Shown piece by piece: positions 11,953 through 20,717 of a DNA stretch of 64,000 nucleotides (positions within the stretch are counted from its first letter, which is position 1; the number at the start of each line of letters is the position of its first letter). Below the pieces are notes generated by a model, which did not search any database, had not been told where the DNA came from, and saw nothing but the letters and a program-made list of their open reading frames with translations. A program made the translations under genes and the position numbers. Source of the DNA: Bradyrhizobium diversitatis. GTDB taxonomy: Bacteria > Pseudomonadota > Alphaproteobacteria > Rhizobiales > Xanthobacteraceae. The stretch spans positions 62,001 through 126,000 of the forward strand of contig NZ_JACEGD010000020.1 in NCBI RefSeq assembly GCF_016031635.1. The letters run 5' to 3'.

Positions 11953-12408
11953 ATGCTGCGCGACGACATCAACAATGCGGTCAAGGAGGCCATGAAGGCC
12001 AAGGACGAGCGCAAGCTGTCCACGCTGCGCATGGTCAACTCGACCATCAAGAATGCCGACATCGATGCCCGCGGCAACGGCAAGCCGCCGCTGTCGGATG
12101 CCGACATCCTCGCCGTGCTTCAGAAGATGATCAAGCAGCGTCAGGAGGCGGTCGAGCTCTACGACAAGGGTGGCCGCGCCGAGCTTGCCGCGCAGGAGCG
12201 CGAGGAGATCGCGGTGATCTCGGCCTACCTGCCGAAGCAGATGTCGGAGGATGACGTGAAGAAGGCGATCGCGGATGCGATCGCAGAGACCGGCGCTAGC
12301 GGCATGAAAGACATGGGCAAGGTGATCGCCGTGCTGCGCGCGAAATACGCGGGACAGATGGACTTCGGCAAGGCCAGCGGTTTGGTGAAGGCGGCGCTGT
12401 CGGGCTAG
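11953..12408 (+). CDS. GatB/YqeY-domain protein
   Basis: A 151-residue YqeY-type protein, related to the tail domain of the GatB amidotransferase subunit that contacts tRNA. Landmarks are MLRDDINNAVKEAMKAKD at the start, the helical QKMIKQRQEAVELYDKGGR segment, and the terminal GKVIAVLRAKYAGQMDFGKA that is diagnostic for the family. The length matches the usual 147-152. Its exact cellular role is unsettled; it is often near dnaG and rpoD, which here are 12 kb downstream. Confidence 0.95.
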   Translation: MLRDDINNAVKEAMKAKDERKLSTLRMVNSTIKNADIDARGNGKPPLSDADILAVLQKMIKQRQEAVELYDKGGRAELAAQEREEIAVISAYLPKQMSEDDVKKAIADAIAETGASGMKDMGKVIAVLRAKYAGQMDFGKASGLVKAALSG

Positions 12409-12410
12409 CC

Positions 12411-12511
12411 GTCATTCCGGGGCGTGCGAAGCACGAGCCCGGAATCCATCGGGCCGCCAACTCTGTTGATCAATGGATTCCGGGCTCGCGCTACGCGCGC
12501 CCCGGAATGAC
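12411..12511. repeat. Palindromic intergenic repeat, GTCATTCCGGGGC family
   Basis: Begins GTCATTCCGGGGCG and ends in its inverse CGCCCCGGAATGAC, with inner arms GGAATCCAT and ATGGATTCC. Two more copies of the family are at 24125 and 30172. Confidence 0.85.
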
Positions 12512-12534
12512 AAGAAGAACAAGGGAGGCAACCG

Positions 12535-13671
12535 ATGACCGCCATCAAACCGTTTCGCATCGACATCAGCGACGATATCCTCTCCGATCTCAGGTCACGC
12601 CTCGCTCGCACGCGCTGGCCGGATGCCGAGCTGGTCGACGACTGGAGCCAGGGCGCGCCGTTGCGATGGATCCGGGAGATCTGCACCTATTGGGCCGACA
12701 GTTATGACTGGCGCTCGCGCGAGGCAAAACTCAATCGCTTCGCGCAGTTCACCGCCGAGATTGACGGGCTCGACATCCATTTCATTCACGCGCGCTCGAA
12801 GGAGCCTTCGGCGCTTCCGTTGATCATCACCCACGGCTGGCCCGGCTCCATCGTCGAGTTCCAGAAGGTGATCGCGCCGCTCACCGATCCCGCCGCGCAT
12901 GGCGGCAATCCTGCCGATGCCTTCCACGTGATCTGTCCGTCGCTGCCGGGCTTCGGCTTCTCCGCCAAGCCGAAGACCACCGGCTGGGGCGTCGACCGCA
13001 TCGCCGCGGCCTGGGCGAAGCTGATGGACCGGCTCGGCTATGCGCGCTACGGCGCGCAAGGCGGCGATTGGGGTTCGGCGGTGACGACCTCGCTCGGCGC
13101 GCAGGACCCCACGCATTGCGCCGGCATCCACATCACGCTCGCCTTCAATGCGGCGCCCAAAGTCGAGGGCGAGCCGACGGCTGAGGAGAAGCGCGCTCTC
13201 GCCGGCCTCAAGCACTATGTCGATCTCGACTCCGGCTACTCCAAGCAGCAGTCCACGCGCCCGCAGACGCTCGGCTATGGCCTCACGGATTCACCGAGCG
13301 GGCAGGCGGCCTGGACCCTGGAAAAGTTCTGGGCCTGGACCGACTGCAACGGGCACCCTGAGAACATCTTCAGCAAGGACGAACTGCTCGACAACGTCAT
13401 GCTGTATTGGGCGACGCAGACGGCGACCTCCTCGGCGCGGCTCTACTGGGAGAGCTTTGGCAAGCGCCGCACCACGCCCGTGGTGAAGGTGCCGACGGGC
13501 GTCGCGGTGTTTCCCAAGGAGATCGTCACGCCGGTGCGGCGCTGGATGGAGCCGAACTTCCCGGACATCACCCACTGGAGCGAGATGGAGAAGGGCGGTC
13601 ATTTCGCCGCCTTCGAGCAGCCGGAGCTGTTCGTGCGCGATGTCAGGAAGTTCTTCGCGACGGTGCGGTGA
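12535..13671 (+). CDS. Epoxide hydrolase (EHN-type, alpha/beta fold)
   Basis: A 378-residue enzyme of the microsomal-type epoxide hydrolase family. The N-terminal EHN domain (about 1-110) contains LRSRLARTRWPDAEL and DWRSREAKLNRF; the oxyanion motif HGWPGS follows near residue 99; the nucleophile Asp is in YGAQGGDWGSAV near residue 178; the catalytic His is in EMEKGGHFAAFEQPE near the C-terminus. The natural epoxide substrate is unknown. A palindromic repeat precedes it, and a second type of repeat separates it from the next gene. Confidence 0.93.
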   Translation: MTAIKPFRIDISDDILSDLRSRLARTRWPDAELVDDWSQGAPLRWIREICTYWADSYDWRSREAKLNRFAQFTAEIDGLDIHFIHARSKEPSALPLIITHGWPGSIVEFQKVIAPLTDPAAHGGNPADAFHVICPSLPGFGFSAKPKTTGWGVDRIAAAWAKLMDRLGYARYGAQGGDWGSAVTTSLGAQDPTHCAGIHITLAFNAAPKVEGEPTAEEKRALAGLKHYVDLDSGYSKQQSTRPQTLGYGLTDSPSGQAAWTLEKFWAWTDCNGHPENIFSKDELLDNVMLYWATQTATSSARLYWESFGKRRTTPVVKVPTGVAVFPKEIVTPVRRWMEPNFPDITHWSEMEKGGHFAAFEQPELFVRDVRKFFATVR

Positions 13672-13686
13672 GCTGCGTCCCCAATC

Positions 13687-13773
13687 GTCATGCCCGGGCT
13701 TGTCCCGGGCATCCACGGCCTTAAACTGATTGCCAAGAAGAGCGTGGATGGCCGGAACAAGTCCGGCTATGAC
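13687..13773. repeat. Palindromic intergenic repeat, GTCATGCCCGGGC family
   Basis: Left arm GTCATGCCCGGGCTTGTCC with ATCCACG is mirrored by CGTGGATGGCCGGAACAAG and ends in CTATGAC. A sister copy lies at 33926. It blends into the open frame in front of the acyl-CoA synthetase, which argues for the later start of that gene. Confidence 0.8.
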
Positions 13774-13800
13774 GCCGAGACGGTGGAAACGACCAGGCCC

Positions 13801-15411
13801 ATGCTCACCGAAGCCGCAACCTACGACGAGCTCTACCGCAATTTTCGCTGGGACATCCCCGCGCGCTTCAACATTGCGGAAGCGTGCTGCGATCGCCATG
13901 CCGACGGCACGGGGCGACTTGCGCTGATCTATGTCGACGAGAACGGCGCTACCAGCCGCACCTCCTTCGACGAGATCGCCGAGATGTCGCGCCGCTTCGC
14001 CAATGTGCTGAAGGCAGACGGGCTTTCCCGTGGCGACCGCGTCGCGGTGTTCCTGTCGCAGTCCCGAGAATTGCCGATCGCGCATATGGCGGCGTTCCGC
14101 TCCGGCATGATCTCGATCCCGCTGTTCGCGCTGTTCGGCGAGGACGCGTTGGAATTCCGCCTGTCGAATTCGGAGGCGAAGGCCATCGTCACCGACGAGG
14201 GTGGCTGGGAGAAGCTCGCAAAAATTCGCGATCGTCTGCCCGACCTGAAGACGATCTATGTGGTCGGCGAGCGCGCGCCGGCGGGAACGACGTCGTTCTG
14301 GGATGCGGTCAAGGCGGCATCGGCCGACTTCGCGCGGATCGACACCTCGTGCGATGATCCCGCGCTGATCATCTACACCTCGGGCACGACGGGCAATCCG
14401 AAGGGAGCGCTGCATGCGCACCGCGTCGTGCTCGGTCATCTGCCGAATGTCGAGATGTGTCACAACTTCCTGCCGCGCCCCGGCGATCTCATGTGGACGC
14501 CGGCGGACTGGGCCTGGATCGGCGGGCTCATCAATGGCCTGTTCGCGTTCTGGTATCACGGCATTCCCCTCGTCGGTCACCGCGCACGCAAATTCGAGCC
14601 GCAGGCGGCGATGCAGATGATGGCCGAGCTCGGTGTCCGCAACGTCTTCCTGCCGCCGACCGCGCTGAAGCTGATGCGGCAAGCCGGCGTGAAGCACTCC
14701 GGCGTCAAGCTGCGCAGCATCTTTACGGGCGGCGAGTCGCTGGGCGGCGAATTGCTCGGCTGGGTGCGCGAGACGTTCGGCATCGACGCGCATGAAGTGT
14801 TCGGCCAGACCGAGTGCAATCTCGTGATCGGCAGCAACTCGAACCTGTTTCCGATCCGCCCCGGTTCGATGGGCAAGGCGACGCCGGGCTTCGATGTCCG
14901 CGTCGTCGACGACAGGGGCGAGGAATTGCTGCGCGGGCAGCGCGGCATCATCGGCGTGCGCCAGCCATGCCCCGTCACCATGCTCGAATATTGGCGCAAT
15001 CCGGAGGCGACGGCGAAGAAATATGCCGGCGAGTTCCTGCTGACCGGCGATCTCGGCGTGCAGGACGAGGACGGCTATTTCTGGTACGTCAGCCGTGAGG
15101 ACGACGTCATCACCACCGCCGGCTATCGCGTCGGGCCGTCCGAGATCGAGCACACGCTGATGAAGCATCCGTCGGTGGCGATGGCCGCCGTCGTCGGCAT
15201 CCCCGATCCGATCCGCACCGAATCGATCAAGGCCTGGATCGTGCTGCGGCCCGGCTTTGCCGGCAGCGATGCGCTCGCGCGCGAGATCCAGGAGTTCGTC
15301 AAGGTGCAGCTCGCAGCCCACGAATATCCGCGCTTCGTCGAGTTTGCCGAGACGCTGCCGATGACGGCGACGGGCAAGGTGCTGCGGCGCGAGCTGCGGG
15401 CGAGAGGCTAG
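13801..15411 (+). CDS. Acyl-CoA synthetase (AMP-binding family)
   Basis: A 536-residue adenylate-forming enzyme that probably activates a carboxylic acid to its CoA thioester. The AMP-binding P-loop LIIYTSGTTGNPKGA is near residue 190, the A5 motif FGQTECN near 335, the A7 motif LTGDLGVQDEDGY near 415, and the catalytic Lys in TGKVLRREL at the C-terminus. The domain layout resembles medium-chain and acetyl-like synthetases. The ATG at 13801 is chosen because upstream sequence belongs to the repeat. The MarR gene follows after nine bases, so the two are likely co-transcribed. Confidence 0.93.
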   Translation: MLTEAATYDELYRNFRWDIPARFNIAEACCDRHADGTGRLALIYVDENGATSRTSFDEIAEMSRRFANVLKADGLSRGDRVAVFLSQSRELPIAHMAAFRSGMISIPLFALFGEDALEFRLSNSEAKAIVTDEGGWEKLAKIRDRLPDLKTIYVVGERAPAGTTSFWDAVKAASADFARIDTSCDDPALIIYTSGTTGNPKGALHAHRVVLGHLPNVEMCHNFLPRPGDLMWTPADWAWIGGLINGLFAFWYHGIPLVGHRARKFEPQAAMQMMAELGVRNVFLPPTALKLMRQAGVKHSGVKLRSIFTGGESLGGELLGWVRETFGIDAHEVFGQTECNLVIGSNSNLFPIRPGSMGKATPGFDVRVVDDRGEELLRGQRGIIGVRQPCPVTMLEYWRNPEATAKKYAGEFLLTGDLGVQDEDGYFWYVSREDDVITTAGYRVGPSEIEHTLMKHPSVAMAAVVGIPDPIRTESIKAWIVLRPGFAGSDALAREIQEFVKVQLAAHEYPRFVEFAETLPMTATGKVLRRELRARG

Positions 15412-15420
15412 CGTCCTGCA

Positions 15421-15888
15421 ATGGCAAAGGCGCCTCAAGCCGCGGGACTCCACCGCGCCTCACTGACGAAGCTGCACGATCTGGATGCGGCGCTCGAGCT
15501 CATGTATTACGGCTGGCGCGGGATGACGCTGGAGGCCGACGCATATCTTGCGAAGCAGGGCCTGTCGCGTCCGCACCATCGTATCCTCTACGTGGTGGCG
15601 CGCCGGCCCGACATCGCGATCGGCGCGCTGATCGAGATTCTCGGTATTTCCAAGCAAGCCCTCAACCGGCCGCTCAATCTGCTGGTGGAGCGCAAGCTCG
15701 TGACGTCGAAGCGTTCGCCCGAGCAGCACCGCTCGAAATTGCTGCGCCTGACGGAAGCGGGGCGGCGCATCGAGCAGCGGGCCTCCGACCACGAGCGCAA
15801 GGTGCTGCGCGAGGCGTTCGATCGCGTCGGGGCGTCGGGTGCGGCCGGCTGGATCGGCGTGATGGAGGCGATCGCCGACAACAACTGA
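15421..15888 (+). CDS. MarR-family transcriptional regulator
   Basis: A 155-residue winged-helix regulator. The DNA-binding part is IEILGISKQALNRPLNLLVERKL (about residues 75-100), followed by the beta wing TSKRSPEQHRSKLLRLTEAG. It directly follows the acyl-CoA synthetase. A perfect palindrome with TCAAC/GTTGA half-sites starts 13 bases after its stop codon, in front of the next operon, and is the best candidate for its binding site. The ligand is unknown; a CoA thioester or the free acid is possible given the neighbour. Confidence 0.92.
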   Translation: MAKAPQAAGLHRASLTKLHDLDAALELMYYGWRGMTLEADAYLAKQGLSRPHHRILYVVARRPDIAIGALIEILGISKQALNRPLNLLVERKLVTSKRSPEQHRSKLLRLTEAGRRIEQRASDHERKVLREAFDRVGASGAAGWIGVMEAIADNN

Positions 15889-15900
15889 CGGAATCCTCAA

Positions 15901-15915
15901 GTCAACATGGTTGAC
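15901..15915. promoter_or_regulatory. Candidate MarR operator
   Basis: Perfect inverted repeat GTCAAC-ATG-GTTGAC between the MarR gene and the next two genes. The spacing and half-sites fit a MarR dimer; binding is inferred. Confidence 0.5.
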
Positions 15916-15962
15916 ATGAGCCGCGGGCTTTGCCACCTTCCCGGCCAGGGAGGATCCGTGTC

Positions 15963-16331
15963 ATGAGCGGACAGGCAATGAGCCGCGCGACTGCCGAAGG
16001 CTTTGTCGCGGCATGGTGCGCGAATTGGTGCAGGGTCGACATCGACGCGGTCGTCGCGCATTTCGCCGACGATGCGCGGATGCGCAGCCCTCTCGCTCTC
16101 ACACTGACGGGTTCTCCTGTCGTCACCGGCGCCGAGAACATCCGCGCCTACTGGCGGAAGGCCTATGGCCACGTCGAAGGCGCCGACCTGAAGATCCTGA
16201 GCTGGAGCTGGGACGAGGCGATCGCGCGCCTGACGGTGTGGTGGCAGCTGGGCGACACGCGCGCCAGCGAATTCATGGATTTCGACGAAATGGGGCGCGT
16301 CGTGCGCAGCGAAGCCTTCTATGGAAAATGA
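15963..16331 (+). CDS. NTF2-like (SnoaL-type) small protein
   Basis: A 122-residue protein with the alpha+beta cone fold of the NTF2/SnoaL superfamily, seen from MSRATAEGFVAAWCANWC, the DAVVAHFADDARMRSP strand-helix segment and the terminal beta strands. Members act as small isomerases, hydrolases or ligand binders; the role here is unknown. The start at 15963 follows GGGAGG-like sequence about 14 bases upstream. Its stop codon overlaps the start of the next gene (ATGA), so the two are translationally coupled and likely regulated together by the upstream palindrome. Confidence 0.82.
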   Translation: MSGQAMSRATAEGFVAAWCANWCRVDIDAVVAHFADDARMRSPLALTLTGSPVVTGAENIRAYWRKAYGHVEGADLKILSWSWDEAIARLTVWWQLGDTRASEFMDFDEMGRVVRSEAFYGK

Positions 16332-16777
16332 CGATGCACGTTTCTGATTTCGTCCTGCTTCTCAACACGCTCTGGTTCGTCGGCGCCTTCATCCAGTTCA
16401 GCATCGCGCAAGCCAACACGTTGAAGATCCTGCTGCCGCGGGAAGAGCGCAGCAATCCGATCGCGCCGACCCTGGCGGCCAGCGTGGCGTTCCTGGGCGG
16501 GATGAATCTGCCGATCGGGCTCCTGTCGCTCTATCTTCTGGCCGCCCGTCCATCGTTCTTCCAGCCGAGCGAGGCGCAGCTCGCTCTGTTCCTGTTCTTC
16601 GCCGCCTGCCATTTCAGCCAGTTTGCCTATAACGTTCCGGTGCTGATGCGCGGCGGCCGCGTCGGGGTGGCCTACTGGCCCGTGTTGAAGGGCCCGATGC
16701 TCCGGATCTTCGTCATCGACGCGGTCCTGTTCGCGGCCAATCTCGGCGTGGCGCTCCAGCTCGCGATCGGCTCCTGA
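16328..16777 (+). CDS. Four-helix integral membrane protein of unknown function
   Basis: A 149-residue hydrophobic protein with about four predicted membrane spans: DFVLLLNTLWFVGAFIQF, LAASVAFLGGMNLPIGLLSL, AQLALFLFFAACHFSQF and IFVIDAVLFAANLGVALQL. I do not recognise a named family, though it resembles small MAPEG-like or DUF-type membrane proteins. Its ATG overlaps the stop of the NTF2-like gene, which links their expression. An alternative ATG lies two codons later at 16334. Confidence 0.8.
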   Translation: MTMHVSDFVLLLNTLWFVGAFIQFSIAQANTLKILLPREERSNPIAPTLAASVAFLGGMNLPIGLLSLYLLAARPSFFQPSEAQLALFLFFAACHFSQFAYNVPVLMRGGRVGVAYWPVLKGPMLRIFVIDAVLFAANLGVALQLAIGS

Positions 16778-16778
16778 T

Positions 16779-19010
16779 CTACCGCGACGGCTCCGAGAGG
16801 GCGGCCCGCAGCATCGCAGCAAGATCCTTGCGCCGGAACGGCTTGGTCAGAATGCGGGCGTCGCCGATCTGGTCGGGCGTCCTGACGGGGCTCTGGCTGT
16901 AGCCGGAGGTGAAGAGAACCTTGAGACCAGGCCGCAGGCCGGTTGCCTGCCTCGCCAGCTCCGGCCCGAACATGCCGCCGGGCATCACGACATCAGTGAA
17001 CAGCAACTGGATGTCTCCGGGCCGGCGCAGCACATCCAGCGCCGCCGGCCCGTTCGATGTCGCGATGATGCGGTAGCCGAGCGCCTTCAGCTCGCTCTCG
17101 ACGTAGGCGCGCACCATGTCGTCGTCTTCAACGACGAGGATCGTCTCGTGTCCATCGGGTGCGGCAACCTGCTCTGCCGGCAGCGGTTCCTCATTCGGCG
17201 GCGTCGCGAGGCGGGGAAAGAACAGCCTGACGACGCTGCCTTGACCCGGTTCGGATTGCATTTGCACCAGTCCGCCGGATTGTCGCGCAAACCCGTAGAC
17301 CATGCTGAGGCCGAGCCCGGTGCCCTTGCCGACCTCCTTGGTGGTGAAGAACGGCTCGAACGCGCGCCCCAACACCTCGCGGCTCATGCCGGTCCCCGTA
17401 TCCTTCACGGCCAGCATCACGTAGTCGCCCGGCCGCGGCTCGCCGTTGACGTCGAGGTCGGATTCGCTGAGCGAGATGTTTCGTACCTCGACCATCAGCT
17501 TGCCGCCGTCGGGCATCGCATCGCGCGCGTTGAGCACGAGGTTGAGCACGGCCGTCGCCAATTGGCTGGGATCGACGCTGGCGAGCCATAGATCCGGCGC
17601 GAGCGTGAAGCTGCAGTCGATGTGTTCGCCCAAGGTCCGCCGCAGAAGCTGCTTCATGCCGGTCACCTGCTCGGCGATGTCGATCTCTCGCGGTTGCAGC
17701 GGCTGCTTGCGCGCGAAGGCGAGCAGGCTCCGCGTCAGGTCGGAACCGCGCTCGGAGGCGGTCGCAATGTCGTCAGCGATCCGCTGCAATTCCTTGTTGC
17801 CCGCAAGCCTATCGGCGAGGTGCTCCGCGTTGCCGAGAATGACGGTCAGAAGATTGTTGAAATCGTGCGCCACGCCGCCGGTGAGCTGGCCCATGGCTTC
17901 CATCTTCTGGGACTGGCTGAGCTTGTGGCTGAGATCCGCGATGGCGGCGCGCTGCTGCTCGAGCGATTCGGCCGTGCTGTTGAGCAGGGTCATCAATCCG
18001 CCGAGTTCGCCGCCCGGGTGGGGCTCCGGAATGCGCGCGCTGAGATCGCCGCGCCCGAGACTCTTGGCCATGGCGGCGAGCCGTCCGACTTGGCGCCCGA
18101 CGCTCACGGTCGCAAGGATCCAGACACCGGCGAGCAACAGAAGCGAAGCCACCGCAAGGATTGCCGTGTCCTCCAGCAGCCGGCGATTGGCCGCCGCCAG
18201 CAGTCCGTCCTTGGGTCGTCCGACCAGGATGGTGAGGCCGGCCTTGCGGATCGAAGGTGAGCGGGCAACGGCCCAGATCTGTGTATGGCCCACGCGGTCG
18301 CTCACCTCGCGAAACGGCTCGCGATCGGGCACTGCCGCAAAGCGGAACAGGTCGGAACCTGCAATGGATCCGCCGACGGGCACACTCCAGCCGCCACCCT
18401 TGGGGGCGACCAGCACCGTACCCTTGGCGTCGATCAGCAGGACGTCCTTCTCGGCGAGCAGCCGCTTGTCGTGAAATTCTGCGAACTTGTTGAGGTTGAA
18501 TGAGGCGAGCAGCACGAATTTCAGCGCACCCGCCTCCGATCGCACGGGATAGGCGATCTGCAGCACCGATAGCCCGGTGAGCCGGCCGAACACCGGCTCC
18601 ACTGCGACGACGCCATGAAGACCTTTCACCTGCTTGAAATAGCCGCGGTCATTCAGGTCGAGCGAGCGGTTGGTCCGCAGTGAGTCGCAAAACAGACTTC
18701 CGTCGGGATCGATGGTCAGGATGCCCGTGAACTGCGGATATTCTTCGCGGACGTCGGACAGAAATGCCGAGCACGCCGCCTTGTCGCGCGTGTCAAGATC
18801 GCGGGCACGGGCGAGCCCATAATGAAGCTGGGCGGTGCCCTTGATCTTCTCGTCCAGATCTCCCGCGATGTCGTCGGCGGATGCGACCAGATTGGCCAGC
18901 GCCGCGTCGATCTCACTGGCCCGGTTCTGCACGAAACGGAGCCCGACCAGGATCGCCGGCACGAGCATGGCCGCGATGACGAGGATCAGTAACCGGGTAC
19001 GCAGGCTCAT
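16779..19010 (-). CDS. Hybrid sensor histidine kinase with periplasmic Cache domain
   Basis: A 743-residue inner-membrane sensor. A first membrane span (LLILVIAAMLVPAILVGL) is followed by a periplasmic dCache-like sensor (about 35-275), a second span near 290, a HAMP linker, the HisKA domain with His near residue 382 in GGVAHDFNNLL, the HATPase domain with N and G boxes (NLVLNARDAMPDGG, GTGLGLSMVYGF), and a C-terminal receiver with phospho-acceptor Asp near 673 (LLFTDVVMPGG). I chose the ATG at 19010 (MSLRTRLL); the upstream extension is not family-like. The partner regulator is not adjacent; the signal is unknown. Confidence 0.93.
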   Translation of the reverse strand: MSLRTRLLILVIAAMLVPAILVGLRFVQNRASEIDAALANLVASADDIAGDLDEKIKGTAQLHYGLARARDLDTRDKAACSAFLSDVREEYPQFTGILTIDPDGSLFCDSLRTNRSLDLNDRGYFKQVKGLHGVVAVEPVFGRLTGLSVLQIAYPVRSEAGALKFVLLASFNLNKFAEFHDKRLLAEKDVLLIDAKGTVLVAPKGGGWSVPVGGSIAGSDLFRFAAVPDREPFREVSDRVGHTQIWAVARSPSIRKAGLTILVGRPKDGLLAAANRRLLEDTAILAVASLLLLAGVWILATVSVGRQVGRLAAMAKSLGRGDLSARIPEPHPGGELGGLMTLLNSTAESLEQQRAAIADLSHKLSQSQKMEAMGQLTGGVAHDFNNLLTVILGNAEHLADRLAGNKELQRIADDIATASERGSDLTRSLLAFARKQPLQPREIDIAEQVTGMKQLLRRTLGEHIDCSFTLAPDLWLASVDPSQLATAVLNLVLNARDAMPDGGKLMVEVRNISLSESDLDVNGEPRPGDYVMLAVKDTGTGMSREVLGRAFEPFFTTKEVGKGTGLGLSMVYGFARQSGGLVQMQSEPGQGSVVRLFFPRLATPPNEEPLPAEQVAAPDGHETILVVEDDDMVRAYVESELKALGYRIIATSNGPAALDVLRRPGDIQLLFTDVVMPGGMFGPELARQATGLRPGLKVLFTSGYSQSPVRTPDQIGDARILTKPFRRKDLAAMLRAALSEPSR

Positions 19011-19249
19011 CGGTGGGCGATCGGCTCTCAGGCGAGGGTGCTCGGAGGTACAATTTGAGGCACGATCAGCTGCCCCGTCCATAGTGGTAGGCGCGAATAT
19101 CGCACCAAAGGCCAAGATTTCGCATTGGGACTATCGTCTCGTCGCCGTTCTCTTCGCACCGGCCGGCATCAAGTTGCGCCTCCGCGTGGCGGCGCTAATA
19201 TCGCGGCAAGCGCGCAACAACAAAACGCGCCGGTTTGCGGAGGAAGCTG

Positions 19250-20023
19250 ATGTCCATCTCGGGCAAGGTCGATCCGGTGGTGCGTCCCGTGGCGGTGACC
19301 GACATCGCCGAGGCGCTGGTCGAAGGCCTGCGCGACTTCCAGGCGCTGCCTCTTTACGGCGTCTGCTTCGGCGCGCTCTACGCCGCCGGCGGCATCGCCA
19401 TCATGCTCTGCCTCACCGCCTTCGGCATGGTCTATCTGGTCTATCCCCTTGCCGCCGGTTTTGCGCTGATCGGGCCGTTCGTGGCGATCGGCCTCTACGA
19501 AGTCAGCCGGCGCCGCGAGCGCGGCGAGCCGGTCTCGTTCGGTGCGATCTGGTCCGCGATACGCTCGCGCAGCGAGATCGGCTGGATGGCCTTCGTGACG
19601 CTGTTCGTGTTCGTGGTCTGGATGTACCAGGTGCGGCTCCTGATCGCGCTGCTGCTCGGCCTCAATGCCTCGTTCTCGAGCTTGCAGGAGTTCATGACGG
19701 TGGTGCTGACGACCAACGAGGGCCTGCTGTTCCTGGCCATCGGCAACGCGGTCGGTGCCGTGCTGTCGCTGATCCTGTTCTCGCTGACCGTGGTGTCGTT
19801 TCCGCTGCTGCTCGATCGCGACGTCGATTTCGTCACGGCCATGGTGACGAGCGTACGTGCCGTCGTCGTGAGCCCGCTGCCGATGATCTCGTGGGCCGCG
19901 CTGATCGTGATGCTGCTGATCGTCTCGGCGCTGCCCTACTTTCTCGGGCTGGTGGTCACGCTGCCGGTGCTGGGGCATGCGACCTGGCATTTGTATCGGC
20001 GGCTGGTGGCGCCGGTTGTTTAG
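19250..20023 (+). CDS. DUF2189-type integral membrane protein
   Basis: A 257-residue inner-membrane protein with about six hydrophobic spans (for example IAIMLCLTAFGMVYLVYPL, FVTLFVFVVWMYQVRLLIAL and LIVMLLIVSALPYFLGL). The pattern, including VSRRRERGEPVSF after the second span pair, matches DUF2189 proteins of unknown function found widely in alphaproteobacteria. The start at 19250 has AGGAAG at 19241. It is divergent from the hybrid kinase with about 240 bases in between that hold the promoters. Confidence 0.88.
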   Translation: MSISGKVDPVVRPVAVTDIAEALVEGLRDFQALPLYGVCFGALYAAGGIAIMLCLTAFGMVYLVYPLAAGFALIGPFVAIGLYEVSRRRERGEPVSFGAIWSAIRSRSEIGWMAFVTLFVFVVWMYQVRLLIALLLGLNASFSSLQEFMTVVLTTNEGLLFLAIGNAVGAVLSLILFSLTVVSFPLLLDRDVDFVTAMVTSVRAVVVSPLPMISWAALIVMLLIVSALPYFLGLVVTLPVLGHATWHLYRRLVAPVV

Positions 20024-20025
20024 GT

Positions 20026-20187
20026 GTTGTCCCGGACAAGCGAGCGAAGCGGAGCGCTGGTCCGGGACCCATAATCCCGAGCGAAGTTGTTGGCGCGAAG
20101 TCGTAACCACGAGCCGTCGCCAAACTTCGTTCTGTGGCTATGAGTCCCGGATCGGCACGCGCTTGAGGCGCGTTTGTCCGGGACGAC
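20026..20187. repeat. Long palindromic intergenic repeat, GTCCCGGAC family
   Basis: The outer arms GTTGTCCCGGACAAG and TTGTCCGGGACGAC are inverted copies; inner segments GCGAAGTTGTTGGCG and CGCCAAACTTCG also pair. The unit lies between two converging genes. Confidence 0.75.
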
Positions 20188-20204
20188 AGCGGAGATTGCC
20201 GCGC

Positions 20205-20717
20205 CTACGGCGTCTTGATCCCCATCGCCTTCAGCGCCTCCAGCAACCGCACCGGCGGGGACATCTCGATCTGCGGCGCCTTGCCGGTCTCCAGCAGGCT
20301 CTTCAATCCGGAGAGGATCGCGGGCCAGCCGGTGCGGCCGCCGGAAAGGATGTCGTCGCTGAGCTCGCGGTCGTGGCGTTGGCTCAAGGTGAGGCGGACG
20401 GCTTCGCCGGCCTGCTCGATCTCGTAGGTGACAATGGTGGTGCCGAGCTTTTCGACGAGGTCGGGCCAATTGACGTTCCAGCTCACCGTGAGCCTCCTCG
20501 GCGGATCGTATTCGAACACTTCGCCGCGGATGTGCTCGGAGCCGTCGGGCGCGTGCACGATGAAACTGCCGCCGAGCTTCGGCTCCATCTCCACCGCAAA
20601 GCCGGAGAAATATTTCCGGCTGAACTCGGCGGACGTGAGCGCCTCCCACACCTTCTCCGGCGTCGAGGCGATGTAGATGGTGTAGATGGTCAGCGGCTTG
20701 AATTGATCGAGGTTCAT
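20205..20717 (-). CDS. SRPBCC / AHSA1-domain protein (second of a pair)
   Basis: A 170-residue START-like protein of the AHSA1 group. The family signs are IYIASTPEKVWEALTSAEFSRKYF at the N-terminus, GGSFIVHAPDGS, and a C-terminal GWPAILSGLKSLLETG. These proteins fold around a hydrophobic ligand cavity; the function is unknown. It overlaps the preceding SRPBCC gene by four bases and is the last gene of an ArsR-led operon. The two SRPBCC proteins share the same ending motif and are likely paralogs from tandem duplication. Confidence 0.9.
   Translation of the reverse strand: MNLDQFKPLTIYTIYIASTPEKVWEALTSAEFSRKYFSGFAVEMEPKLGGSFIVHAPDGSEHIRGEVFEYDPPRRLTVSWNVNWPDLVEKLGTTIVTYEIEQAGEAVRLTLSQRHDRELSDDILSGGRTGWPAILSGLKSLLETGKAPQIEMSPPVRLLEALKAMGIKTP

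Noticed and set aside
13291..15453. A 720-residue minus-strand open frame spanning the epoxide hydrolase and acyl-CoA synthetase
   Set aside because: It crosses two well-supported genes and a repeat, and shows shadow-type composition.
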